DNA of 64,000 nucleotides, taken from NCBI GenBank assembly GCA_963855995.1, contig OY979726.1, positions 5,438,201-5,502,200 of the forward strand, written 5' to 3'. Made by a program: the position numbers and the translations under genes. Positions 1 to 12,800 of the stretch are shown here, one piece after another. The DNA comes from Muricea muricata (taxonomy: Eukaryota; Cnidaria; Anthozoa; Malacalcyonacea; Plexauridae). Position 1 is the first letter of the stretch, and each line of letters starts with the position of its first letter. The notes under the pieces are model-generated. The model was not told where the DNA came from, ran no database searches, and saw nothing but the letters and a program-made list of their open reading frames with translations.

Positions 1-1748
1 GCGCTGCTCTACGGTTGTTGCAGTGTAAAACTAAATTGTGCTAGGCTCGGTGCACGAGAACGTGGCTACGTTACATCAGAGCTACTTCTGCGCATAGTTT
101 GTTTGGGGTGGCTGTAATTTTTCCTTCGCTGACAAGACGAAGGATAGCTCGTCGGTGAGGCAGAACGAAATTTTTGGTCAAATTTTAAGGTAAGAATAAT
201 CCACTATATTATGTTATAACATCTCGTATCGGTAGTGCATTCAAGAGCAGACAAAATCATATCATCTTTCTTTGCCTCGACGATACAATTTCGTCATTGT
301 TGGGTTAAGTTAACTGCAATCAAAGATTACAGAAAGATTAAATGCAAAAAGATTACAGAAAACTATAGAGTTAGAACTAATTCTTTTTTTTACATATTTC
401 TATAACTTAGAAGTAGGTCCGTTATCAGCAAAATTCAAAATAAAATCTTTCATATGAAGACAGCTATCAGGAATCCATGCGCTTGGTACGACAACTAAAT
501 TAAACTCAATTTATCGACGCATTAAAACACACATTAAAGAGGCAATGTTAAGCGTGGGTTTTAACCGACTATTCTTAAAATTGCACACATTGTAGGTGTT
601 CGCATTGCCACAAAAACTTATTGGCGTTAAATTTTTTGGGCTTGAGTAGTTGCAAAGTTACGCGAGCAGTTAGTCGACCATAGTCACCTTCTTGCTAAAT
701 TGTGAAACCAGCGTTTAACGAAGATCGCGGCACGAAGACACCTCAAACGTGAACTCGTAGCAATATTCGGGGGGGGGGGGCAAACAACAAAGACAGCTAG
801 CTTTAGTTAAACGGTGTTGTCAGGTCATTTTGAGCAATTTTCAAATTACACTTGCAAACTTTGGACAAAACCGAGCAAAAAGAAAATCATGACAAAAACA
901 AATTTCGCTGATTGCTTCCATTTTAGATATTATCTGCTATGCGATATTCACCTAAGTGTTTTTTTTCAACGGCAAGCTTTTAGTCGCCGTCCAGGTGATA
1001 AACTTTTTTGTTTTTAAAACACCGCGGACGATCGGTAATTGAAGGGGCTCTTATTCATGTATTGGGCCTGATTCTGATTAATCTCTTTTGAAATTGATTG
1101 TTTTTACGGTTTGTGAACCTGTTGCAATTCAATAGAGTGGTTTCAGCAACAGAAAGCGTTTGAAAACACTTTCAAAACATCAGTATTGAACAAATGAACT
1201 AACATACTTTGTCAAAATTTTATGTTTTTTGACTAGAAATCACATTAGGATTATTTTAAAAACCTTTATGAAAATATGCATACCGCTGTATATTTAATTA
1301 TGATGAAATATTTTTTGTGAAATATTTTGCGGATATTGTTGATAATTCTTGAAAATTATGCATTCATACATAATAACAATCACCCAAGACAGAAAGAAAG
1401 ATGTCACTGCATCGGTAAGGCTTTTGTTTTAAATGCATACTATATTAATTCACAACCGTTTGATTATAGTTTATGTCCTTTAGAAAATTAAAGTACAGCT
1501 TTGACATTATAGGACATGTTTGGTTGAGCAAATAGCGAAATTTGAAACAAATTTGAAAGCAAAAAATAAAGAACTTTGGAACAAATTTGAAGTGAATTTT
1601 GAGAACAAGTAAAGCAATATATCAGGTTGAAATTCATTAGGCAGTTTATGCAAAATTTCAGCATGCTTTAGAATGCTTTGGTCTTTATTGCTGCTTAACA
1701 TTGCATCAAAAACGTATTGTAATGTATTAACTGTAAATTAAGCTCCTT
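1..1748. other. AT-rich sequence, no gene recognised
   Basis: No reading frame with a recognisable domain or splice-bounded exon is visible on either strand. The only low-complexity feature is a run of 12 G at 769-780. Short open frames here have AT-driven composition and no family motif. Confidence 0.6.
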
Positions 1749-1909
1749 TTTACACGGTAAAATTTTCTTTGACAAATTTCATGTGTTAAATTTTTTTGAC
1801 CATGTGTGAATTACAAATTAAATTTTAGAGAAATTTGTCAAAAATTCCTAATTTACACGCTGAAAGAGCATTTGCATGAAATTTGTGAAAGACAATTTGG
1901 CCGTGTAAA
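1749..1909. repeat. MITE-like element with imperfect terminal inverted repeats
   Basis: The left arm begins TTTACACGGTAAAATTTTCT and the right arm, read on the minus strand, begins TTTACACGGCCAAATTGTCT; both continue to CAAATTTCATG. The element is about 160 bp and has no coding capacity. The target duplication is not clear. Transposase family unknown. Confidence 0.6.
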
Positions 1910-2817
1910 TAGAAATTACATGTATGTGAATGTAATATACTAATGGTAAAAAGGGAAAGAGTGAAATTTGTTTCCTTGTCTAGTTGAAATAGTAAGATTT
2001 GAAGCTTCAATGTTATTCTATTTTATTCGGCTCGTTACAAGGGTGTGTTCGCGAGACTGGGTGTTTGACCAGACATTATTACACGCATCATTATAGATTT
2101 GACTGTAGCGCATTATACATTGACGATTGATATTGCATCTTGATTGAGATGCCATATGTTGTACCTGAATAAAATCGCATTGTACATGAATGATGTATCA
2201 AAAAACCGATTAGAAATTGAAAGCCCCCACAAAGCTAACCAATTAGCAACCCGTTCAAAAGCCATGCCATTCAGCTACCTAGCTAGCAATGACTGATAAG
2301 CTAAATTTGAGCAGGTCGCTTGCGAAAAATTCAGTTGTTAGTGAGTACAGTCGAAAAACAGAAAATTGCACGACCCGAGAACTATTAATGAAAATTTGCA
2401 CACGTGTGAGGCAAAATGTTTATATATTTCGCCAAATATTCACTTATAAAATAAGTGCTGGGGCTAGTTAGAGAAAGATATCAGACGGCGGTCCGATGAT
2501 TCTCTTTACAGACCGAGCAAACAAGCTAAAACTTTATTATATGGCTTTAGGACTTTAAATTTCAAAACCTACATATCTTTAATGACCTCTTTCATATAAT
2601 AAACTCTCTATACGTTCACAAAATTTGTATTGTCTGGGTAATGAAATTTACTTTCTTAGTTCTCTTCCTGACTCGTTTTCATACGCCGCGTGGTTTGAAA
2701 TCAGTGCTGTTATATTAGCCTCTTGATGTTTAGTGCTGCTGTTTTGTGTTGTTTTTTCGTAGTAAGTTTGCAATCGTGAAAAACAAACTTAATTATTAGT
2801 TGCGAATAATTTCTTAC

Positions 2818-2934
2818 CTTAAGATAGTTTAACAAATTGAAGTTTGCTGCAGCAGTATTTGTATTTTTTTGTAATGCATATTCCTTCATATATTTTACTT
2901 CGTCGTAAGTAAAATAGCTTTTATTGGCAGTCAT
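2818..2934 (-). CDS. possible small first exon, helix-turn-helix-like (weak)
   Basis: An ATG in an A-rich context opens a 39-codon frame that runs exactly into a good splice donor (AAG followed by GTAAGAAA) in phase 0. The peptide contains YDEVKYMKEYALQKNTNTAA, which loosely resembles the first helices of CENP-B/pogo-type DNA-binding domains (the 'YA..N...AA..F' pattern). No second exon was found downstream on the minus strand, so this may be a transposase remnant or chance. Low confidence. Confidence 0.2.
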
Positions 2935-3737
2935 TTTGAATTTTTCTATAATGGTCTGGCCGGTCCATTACGGGAAAGAAATGGACTGCGGAAAGTGCTT
3001 TTCGACCAATTACATGCCGCTATTCCATCAGAAGGGATGCTTGTCTTGTAATGAAATACACTAATACTTCGAGAACAAGTGTATCTTTCTATTAATATCG
3101 TCTTACTAAAACGTGTTGTCATCGATATGTTTTGTGAACCTCCTTTTTAATGAAACCTGATCCAACATGAATGTTCAATAGTCAGTTTTTATTTCACTTT
3201 GAAATATTTTTTGTCAAATAAATCTGCTGATTTTTATGATATTTCAAAATAATTTTTTGTCAGAAAAGCATTTTACTATAACTATGTGAAGTATCATGGA
3301 AATCATCATAAGTTGAGAGTTGACTTTTATCTGTGCCAACTAATTTTTAATCGGCACACTTTGCCGATGATTGAATAATCGACACTGTTCTTAACCAATC
3401 AGAATCGATGAAACTGACAAAAATGGCGGAAGCAAATTTATAGGAAAATCCTTTCTACTTTATCTTTGTAAGCTGTAGAGGAAAAGTTGGGCTTTGTTAT
3501 TTGCTTATGCTTATGTTGCTAAAAATATATAAACTACTTAAAAGGAAATTTACATAGTGTTTGGCAGTACACAACAGTGGGTATTTTAGCTGATTTATGA
3601 TAATTCATATAACCGACCACGTAAAGGTTTTCCATGTCTATAGCTTAACAAAACTAGTTAAATGTTGCTCATGTACGCTCTATTTTCTCTTTCGTAGAGT
3701 AAATCGCATCACAGATTGTTCAAAATTCTATTGTGTT

Positions 3738-3822
3738 ATGGGGTCGGAGAATATGCTAATTATTGTATTTTTTACGCTGATGTGGAGTACGTTCCAAGTC
3801 GTGCCTGCACCGACCACACTTG
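3738..3822 (+). CDS. RTK exon 1: signal peptide
   Basis: The ATG at 3738 opens [20 protein letters not shown] followed by VVPAP, a typical signal peptide with a hydrophobic core. The exon ends CTTG before a good donor, GTATGTTC, in phase 1. The matching phase-1 entry of the LDLa exon at 4622 supports joining the two. An upstream in-frame ATG also exists in the open frame from 3597, but the signal sequence starts best at 3738. Confidence 0.65.
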
Positions 3823-6800
3823 GTATGTTCCTTGTCCACAGTTTAACAGCCTATCCTAATATACTGGCGAACTATACATGGAGTTAATTGGTGCACTACT
3901 AAGAATTCCAAATTTATAAATTTTCAAAAATTGTAGGACGTATTGTTTGCGAGAGTTCTCTTAATACTTCCAGAATTTCAAACACAAAAATATTTATAAA
4001 TATTCAGCAAACTGTAAACCTTACTGGCGTAAAACTATGATAGTTTTACCCTGAACAAAGGACCAGCCATTTGCTCGGGTTGTTGACAACGCCAATTTTC
4101 CGTATCTCAAACACGATAACCTGGCTAACATTCAATATTTGAAGGTGAAACTTTCTGGTAATGTAGTGACGGCCGTTCTCTAGGGGATGAACTAAGATTA
4201 ACGAATTTTATTTAAAATTTGGCAACGAAATTGCGATTCTAAGTGGACAGTTTCGACATTCTAAAATATTATCTTCGATTTTAGAGACGCTATGCATTGT
4301 TATGACATAATTTTAGTTTACACCCTAGCTATTGTCTAGTCAACAAGAAGTTGTGCTGAGTTTCTACATTAATTAATAATGCAAAATTAAAATCATGCAT
4401 ACAAAATTGCAGAGAAGACCATTTTGGTCACCATGGCAACAATGACAATCAACGATGCATTTTTAAGTCAGGGGTGTTGCCATTACATCATATTAAGATC
4501 TGGTTGCATTAGAAGCTAGATAATTTTTACTAGTGCCCACCCCCTAACTTATTCCTTTCTATGTGTACATACATGCATCAAAAGGAAAGAAATTTACAAT
4601 GCGCGTTTCTTGGCTATATAGAACCGTCATCATCACAACCTCGGATAGAAACCACGCTATCGCGGACGATTACATCACAGTCGAAGTTGCTGACAAGAAG
4701 ATCGCCTTCCGTAACATTGAGGAACAATGCACAAACAACATGTCGGGACCTGCAATACCGATGCCAGAATGGACGATGTATTTTTCATACCTATCAATGC
4801 GATGGTGATGACGACTGTGGCGATTATAGTGACGAAGTTCATTGTGCCTATCAAAGACGTTGGTTTTTATTCCTATATGATTATGTAGTAATTTGTATTC
4901 TCTGTTGTCCACATGTAGGGGCTTTCTTTACTGGTCTAACCAATATTTTTAAAAATTACTAGAAACCATCCAAAGGTTTAAAAATTACTGGAAATACAAA
5001 GATTACACAATCAAATCCACAGTATATAGAAGCAAAGTCGAGCCAACATTTTGAGAATTTCATTGCTTTCTGACTGCCTCCGCGCGCACTTACCTAGATA
5101 ACACCCTTGCTACATGCTTTCGAGCAAACCCACCAGAGTTTGAAACGAGAGCAGGTAAAAGGAAAGTAATAAGACTATAGTAGATATGTTCTTTGTAGAA
5201 TTTTTGTTTCATTAGTAGAATCATATTAGCATATTAATGCAAATCCTGTAATTTGATTGGCTACTCTACTCAAACGCTATTTATTAATCGATAGATAGCG
5301 AGTAGCAAAACATTTTTCTAGTGTAATTTTGGCAATTGAGAGACAAGTTTTAATAGTTTAAAAATTAATTATTTCTCTCAGATTCTACTAAAACAATTAG
5401 ATTACTCGCTCTTAATTTCTATGCGTTAATAATTGATTCGGGCTTCGCCCTCGTCAACTATAACCACATAGAAATCTCTAGCTAGTAATGTAACTGTTAA
5501 TTAGAGGTCATATATATAGCTGAACAAGTAGTTTTTCAGATGTCAAACACGATAGATCTTTGTCACGTACCCTCGCAAGGCTATATTTATTTATCGAATG
5601 AGAAACAACATATTTTTGTATAAAAAATGAAATTAGCGCACGAAAACACTAAACAATGCATGATAATATTGGAGTTTGAATAATACGTTAGAATTAAGTA
5701 GAAAAAATCATTCGACTGCTAAAAAAAGGAGCATTGCGCCGCTGTTTAAAGATAGAGATTTTATACTAATGGTGATGTTACTCGGGTAAATATGATATTA
5801 TGATACTGTGATGCTACTCCGAGTGTAAGCCACACTGGGCAGGCTGAAAAGTTTGCCTGGCCACAGCGGGATTCGAACCAGCGACCTTTGGAATACTAGC
5901 CCCAACGCTCTACCAACTGAGCTACACGGTCAGGACGGTTCGATAAGTGATATTTCGGAACAGAGTCTAGTTCCTTCAATATCTAATACTCTAATTAAAT
6001 TATATATACACGATAGATATAGATTTTATGTTCTCGTAGTGAAAACAATATCGCAATAATATTCGTTGTTTTTAATATTTTTCACCAATGGAATCTTTGT
6101 ACAACCGTATATAAATATCCTCTTTATCATATAATCATTGGTGAGAGACGATCACGTGTTTTAGTATGTTACTATTTTAAATTATTTTATGTGTTGCAAT
6201 AAAAAGAACAATGCTTCGGCTCACACATTTGGGGTTTGCACTGCACATATAGGCAGAGATTTAAATTTATGTGAATAAGAAGAATCGTTTATCATTGATA
6301 TACAACTTATTTATATGCATGTCTTTATCTCATTACAGGAGTACATAGTGGCACCTTACAAAATAGCGTCACAGACGAACCTGTTGCAAAATGCAAAGTT
6401 CACACTGGCACTATAGCAGGCGCAATTACTGGAGAGCTAATTTTTATCACAATTGCGGTGGTCGTTGCACTTCTCGTACAAAGAAAAATACTACGAAACC
6501 GACATATAAAGTCAGTAAAGGTAAAAACAGGATGTTTAAAATACACTTTGCATTGTCAGCACAATAACTGGCTTGTTTTCAACCTTTCGAGCTTATATAG
6601 GGAGCTCTTGCTAACTTTGTGTTAGGTACAAGTTAATTATATATTCACCTTTAATAATTTATTTATGACAAGCATCTCTTGGCGCAATTTGATTCGCTTC
6701 TGAACTGGGCTGCAGTTTTCCTAATCCCCGAGGAAGTAACACTCATGAATGTAATAGATTATATTAAAAAAAAGTTTGATTATTCAAAAGATGCAAATAA

Positions 6801-9800
6801 AGGATACCAAACAAATTTTCGTCAGTTTAACGAGGAGAAGATGAGCTAACTTACTGAGCAACAAAACAGTTTTGATTGATCAAAACTGCATTGCTATGTA
6901 ATAAAAAACTCACTGCCCTTCGGAAAGTCTCAGTCTTGCTGTATTGACCTTGACAGGTGACGAGTCGAAGTGAACGTCGTTGCTGCATGTAGAATGTTAG
7001 ATATTGAGCCGATTTTTTTATTCCTACTTTCCCGACTGACTTCCCGACGAAGGGTCTTACTTCGAAATGTCGAATTCTGTTTATATGTGAAATATCTTAT
7101 GTTTTTTTTGTGTCGTTTCACGTCACTGCAGTATACGGTTGAAGATGTTAACACTACCATTCCGTTTCATTGTAAATTACAGGAATTGTATACATTGCAT
7201 TTTTCTCGCAACCGAGCACCTAAAGAAGATAATTTGCTGCCAAAAAAACAAGCACTTCAACCTGAGTCCAAGCAAGACGATGAAGGTTTGTTGTATGAAT
7301 AGAATCATAGTTAGATAATATTACATTGGACTTGTAAAGCTAGGATCGTTCAAAGTGAAGGAGTGTGTTTTGCATTTGTGTGTCAGTCACCACTTTTGCA
7401 AGCCTCGTCAGTACAGTTCATGTCGGAAAAAACTGACGAAGTTTGATGGAAAGTTGTTGGTAAATTTTGTTAACAGAATTGTTATAATGATTGGTAAAGT
7501 CTTTAGGGGGATACTCTTGATTGTGTTTCTGGATTTAAAATGGCATTCGATACTGTTGACTAATATAATTTTGAAAAAAATTGCAATTTATGGAATAAAG
7601 GGAAATGCATACCGTCGGCATGAGTCATATTTATCAAATAAAACCCAGTACTGTTGTGTAAATGGCAAACTATCGAGTTCAGCGATTATGAAAACAGGCA
7701 TACCTTAAGGTTCATGTTTAGACCCACTATTATTCCTTATTTACATAAATGACTTACCAAAATGTTTAAGTGCAGATTAACGTTTGTTTAAACCCAATTC
7801 ACATTTTAAGATCACACATATGCCTAGTTACTATTATATTAGTCTGCGATAGCGTAAAGTAAAGTCACTACGCATTTAGATTGTACAGACACGAGTGAAT
7901 ATCTCGTATTCATCATTTGTATGCCTGGTTACTTCTTTCCAAGTGTACTCTTCCACAAACCAGAACAATGATATGTGACTAATGTGAATAATCCAAAGTA
8001 ATTCAACTATGTCATGAATAATCCAAAGTTGGGAATTCCGTGGTAACGGTATAAACAAACGTTCGCCGATTTTGTCTATTAAGGGGCTGATTATATGATC
8101 CCACTTACCCGGGATTACGTGAAGCGTAACATGATTTTAAGATATTGAAAAAAGTCATAGTTTACGTTGTAAAAAATGTTTAATCCTTGATTGCTTGAGA
8201 TTTCCGTCTTGCCGAAATATGAAGAAAACAAAATGGTGTATATCGCATTAATTTTTGTTACGGTGAATCTATTTTTGACTTTGTATTGGATCAATGCTGA
8301 AAGCATTCGAACGTTGGTCACTTCGTTTCATAAAATGACATTTTTCAATACCTCAAGATCATTTTACGCTTCACTTAATCCCGGGTAAGTGGGACCATAT
8401 AATCAGCCCCTAAAACAATGTTGCAAGTTGGCTGTCGGCAAACAAATTAACGCTTAATAATAGCAAAACATGATAATTGGCTCTAAGAAGAGGCTTAATC
8501 GAGTGATTAGCGATCCCACTATTAACGGAGGTAATATCATTTGGCCTAACGGTAAACGAGTCACTAAATTGGTTTGCACATATCGAACTCATCTCCAAAA
8601 AGGTTACATCAGGTCTCGCAAATTCTCAGGAAAGTTCGAGAGATGCACGGTCGGCGCTAAGATCTATTCCACTTCCAATAAATGCCCTTCCATATCGCAT
8701 GCTGTGGATTTCAATTTTTTACATTGTTCAAAGTTTCAAATAAAAAATCTGTATTTAGACCTCGTCCTTCCATATATTGTTCTGTTGGAAGACTGGGATG
8801 TTGCAACTGAAAAACTGAAATTGCTGGACAAGAAACTGGGAGAAGGGCAATTTGGAATTGTTAAACAAGGCTTATTAACAACTGAGAAAGATGATCCTGA
8901 AATTGTTGCTGCTAAAATGTTAAAAGGTACAGAACTAGTGCTCATGTTGTTGCAATCCCAGTATTTTACTTCATGCAAATGGTCATGTTACCAATTATAC
9001 AAACAGCCACCTTCGACCCTTGTAATAGTACATATAAGATATTATGTAGGTCTTATATGATGGTATATATAAGATATGTTTTATCCCGACGAAAATATTT
9101 AGTCAGTGTTTGAGCACTCCATTATTGTTCAGATCCTCCGTCTAGGGGGGCAGTCTCACTTTTCTCGGATAGGATGAAAAGGTTGAATGAATTTAAATGA
9201 GTAGCCTTGCTTAATCAAACCACAAAAAGAGTTGGTATATTTACATGTACAAGATCACTGATTCTGCTTCAACGGGGAATAGTGAGACTATAGTACGTAA
9301 ACATTCCCTTGAAGCTCGATTATCAAGCAGATAATTGCATTTTTCAAACTGTCGATAGAAAATGCTTTGTTTTACGATGAATTTCAGCGAGCTCACAATT
9401 ATCGCAATCTTATATAGTGGTGGGTTTAAGCCTAAGTCAGGTAACTCTTTTTAAGGATTTCTTTATATGCGTGTTTTAAAATTTTCACTTCTAGACCTTC
9501 TTTTTCACTTTCAGACCTTCCGTTTCAACAATGCTATATTCTCACTACCCGGGAAATGAAGGAGTTTTACTGTAGCTATATCATAAACCATGACTTTATT
9601 TCGCCTCTAATTTGGCGTCACTCAAGTATAAATTATATCCGAATAAACTATATGATTCGTGGTAAGATTCAAAATGGCGAAATTTTGTGCAAAACCACTT
9701 ATAAAGTTTTTGTGTCATAGTTTTGGAAGCTGATTAGTTCGAAGTTTACAGTATTATAAGGAATTAGCAAAACGTACATTTTCATTGAAAAGTTCAATCT

Positions 9801-12800
9801 TGATGTATTTATAAATGTTAAATGTTCAAAATTAACAGACGTGACATCTAACAAAGGGGAATTGCGAATCAGTATTTTCTGTTTCAAAATTGCAACAAAC
9901 TCTCACCTACTAACCTCGTGACACGTAGTATAAAACTAGTACTTTACAACTCAGTGCAAAATTCTTGCTCTTTAGATGGTGCGAGAGAATCTGATCACCA
10001 GGATCTGACGGCGGAACTGACTATACTGAAAAAGATCAATAAAATTCCTCACGCAAATGTAATAAGACTCATCGGAGGCTGTTCAATACAAGGTAGAGGG
10101 AAAATAGCTTGATTTGATAAAATGCTTATAAGCCTCACCGTTTTCTATTGTTACAAATCGAGATTAATTTTGCTCTTCATGCTTCGTAGATATCCGATTG
10201 TATTCAAATTGTCATTTGACAATGACGCGATGTAAGCACTTCATAATCCTTTACCGTTTCTACAACCTTTATTCATATTTTTAGGAAAGCTGCACATAAT
10301 CACAGAGTTCTGCTCGGCTGGTAATCTGCGAAATGTACTTATCAACAGTAGGGTCAACCCACCAGATAACTCACCCGACAACATGAAAATGACGTCAACC
10401 TTAAATTACCGTGAGCTGTTAAAAATTGCTGTTGATGTTACCAGTGGAATGACTCATCTCACTGATCAGAAGGTGTGCTTATTTATATTTTATCTAGCAT
10501 GAAAAGGTGAAGTCTCCGCATACCTACCCCTATCTATACAAAACCCCGTAACCATTGAGAAATTAATTATATGTACATGCCACAAATTCTTTATTTTTTT
10601 AATGGAATATAAAATATGTCAATGCACGTATGCCTTTCAGTAACTGGGCATCAGCAATCAGGATCATTGGTAAATCGTTTTATCATCTATGATAGCTAGA
10701 ATTAAGCGCTTTTATGTGGTCAAGAAATGAAATTTTCCAATCTAATTCAAGCAAGTTTTCGCCACTTTGAGTGTTTAGGCTCAATGCATTGTGCATGTTT
10801 AATCCAGCGCAGAATGGGTAATTTTTAGTAAAATTGGTAACTTAAAAAAGATTGATCGTTTAAAATTCACTACGTGCACCAAAATGGAACTGTATCTCAG
10901 AAAATTTATTGACATACCCTCATTAAAACAAAGAAAGTGCTCAACGTGGTGATTTTTTTGCATGGTATATTTTCCTCCAGCTTTTAAGTTGTGGCCAGAA
11001 TGTTAATTTTGTAAAATTATAGTTCACGTATATAGATATATTTTTGGTGCTCTTCAGTACTCATTTTTTTTTATTCACAGCTGGTTCATCGTGATTTGGC
11101 CGCCAGGAATATTCTACTTGGTGACGACAATACGGCAAAAATATCTGATTTTGGTTTGGCAAGGGATATTGGAGATGCTAAAGAATATGTCCGAAACACT
11201 CATGTACATTAAGTTTTTAAATTTGAGAATTAAACTTATTCATTATTCAAGCCAATATTTTAGTTCACTGCTAAAGATTCGAACTCACGGATGGAAAGCT
11301 TTGCAATAGTAATAATTTACGTGGTAGATAATATTAATGATGATGTGTGCTAGCAGTAAGCATATAGTCCAATTGACTGACTTTAGAATTTTTATTTTCA
11401 ATACGAACTTTCGGCAATCAGACTATATACAGCCTACGACGGACAGATCTAGACACTTACTATCTACCATTTGAAGGCTGTAGTCTCATAGCCGAAAGCT
11501 CGTAGCATTGATTCAAAATCAGATAACGATTTTCAATTTGACCAAATTTACACGGTGTTTCCTTAGACCTACATTGTTCTTCGCCATGCAAACCTACAAA
11601 AAAAGACTATTGCTAATTAACGATCTGAAGCATCCTGTCAAATACATTTTTACTCTTTCTGATAGAATTTACTTCCCATAAAATGGTTGGCATTGGAAAG
11701 TATGCTGTATGGTAAATTCACAACTGCCAGCGATGTGTAAGTTAACCATTATATTATCTAATTATTGTATAGAGAATTTTACTTAGCGGTGCGAAAATAT
11801 GATTTTTATCTTCGAGCGGTGAAAACAGAAGTTTTATGAATGAGCGCTGGGAATGAGTAAAAATAATATTGTTCCTGTCAGTATGCATCATTTTAGTGCT
11901 TGCTTTATTTTCATTTTTGTTTGGGGTTTTTTCTGTGAATAAATTAAATGAGAAAATTGGTTCATGACTCTCATCAGCGACGCCATTTAAAAAAAAAACT
12001 ATTGGCGGGAAATGAATAGATGCCGCTATTGACCGGAAACGCATGATAAATCTTATAACAATTGGAACATTAAAAGTCTTTGAATTTTTCCACTTGCATC
12101 GAGAGACTACAGCAACCTAAATGACAATAGATTTCGACTTGTATTTTCGTGATCGGTAGGCGAAAGCAGGAGATAAGGCTATAAATTTCTTTACTGATCA
12201 TGATTACAAAGTTTCAGCAATTTCATAAAGGATAATAAAAGATATAAGTGATTAAACAGCAAAATAATTTTCTATTTGGTAGCTAGTTCTAGGCTTTTTA
12301 CACACGGTTAGAACAGCTGGTATTACTTATATAGTTTCACTAAAAGGTCGAAAAAGGTTTCGTTGCTTTGCTAATTGGCGATCGTATATATCCTCAAAAA
12401 TATGTTCAAGTCACTTCTGCCCATCAGTTTGCCCATAACAAAGGGCCCACACGTGTAAACATTGTTCAAATTTTGCATCGAACTCTTTTTAACCCGAAGC
12501 ACTTGTTTACTTTTATTCACGAACAAAACAAGCCAGAACAGTGTCAGATATTTAGCTAGTAAATCATAGTTTATAAGTAAGAAGTTCAAATTGTAAACAA
12601 AACGTTTGTTTAGATTAAGGATTGTAACCCCTTTTTATTTTTGATAAAAATTGTTGGGAAATTGTCCTAGAAAGCCCAGAATTTTATAAGAACGCTTGTG
12701 ACTTTGAGCGTGTATGAACTGAAATGGCTATTCGTGTAACAAATGTGTATGGCCTTTTTCTTGCATATAGATGGAGCTATGGTATTCTTCTTCATGAAAT

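Noticed and set aside
4563..4808. Alternative frame over the LDLa exon
   Set aside because: It has no domain, whereas the overlapping frame has the full six-cysteine LDLa pattern.
5853..5937. A functional tRNA gene
   Set aside because: A and B boxes are present, but the anticodon loop has 8 nt and the stems have mismatches. A SINE-like tail follows, so it is called a tRNA-derived repeat.
8470..8758. N-terminal extension of the kinase frame upstream of 8759
   Set aside because: The frame is open, but a good acceptor at 8758 fits the phase of the preceding exon and the upstream residues have no similarity to kinases.
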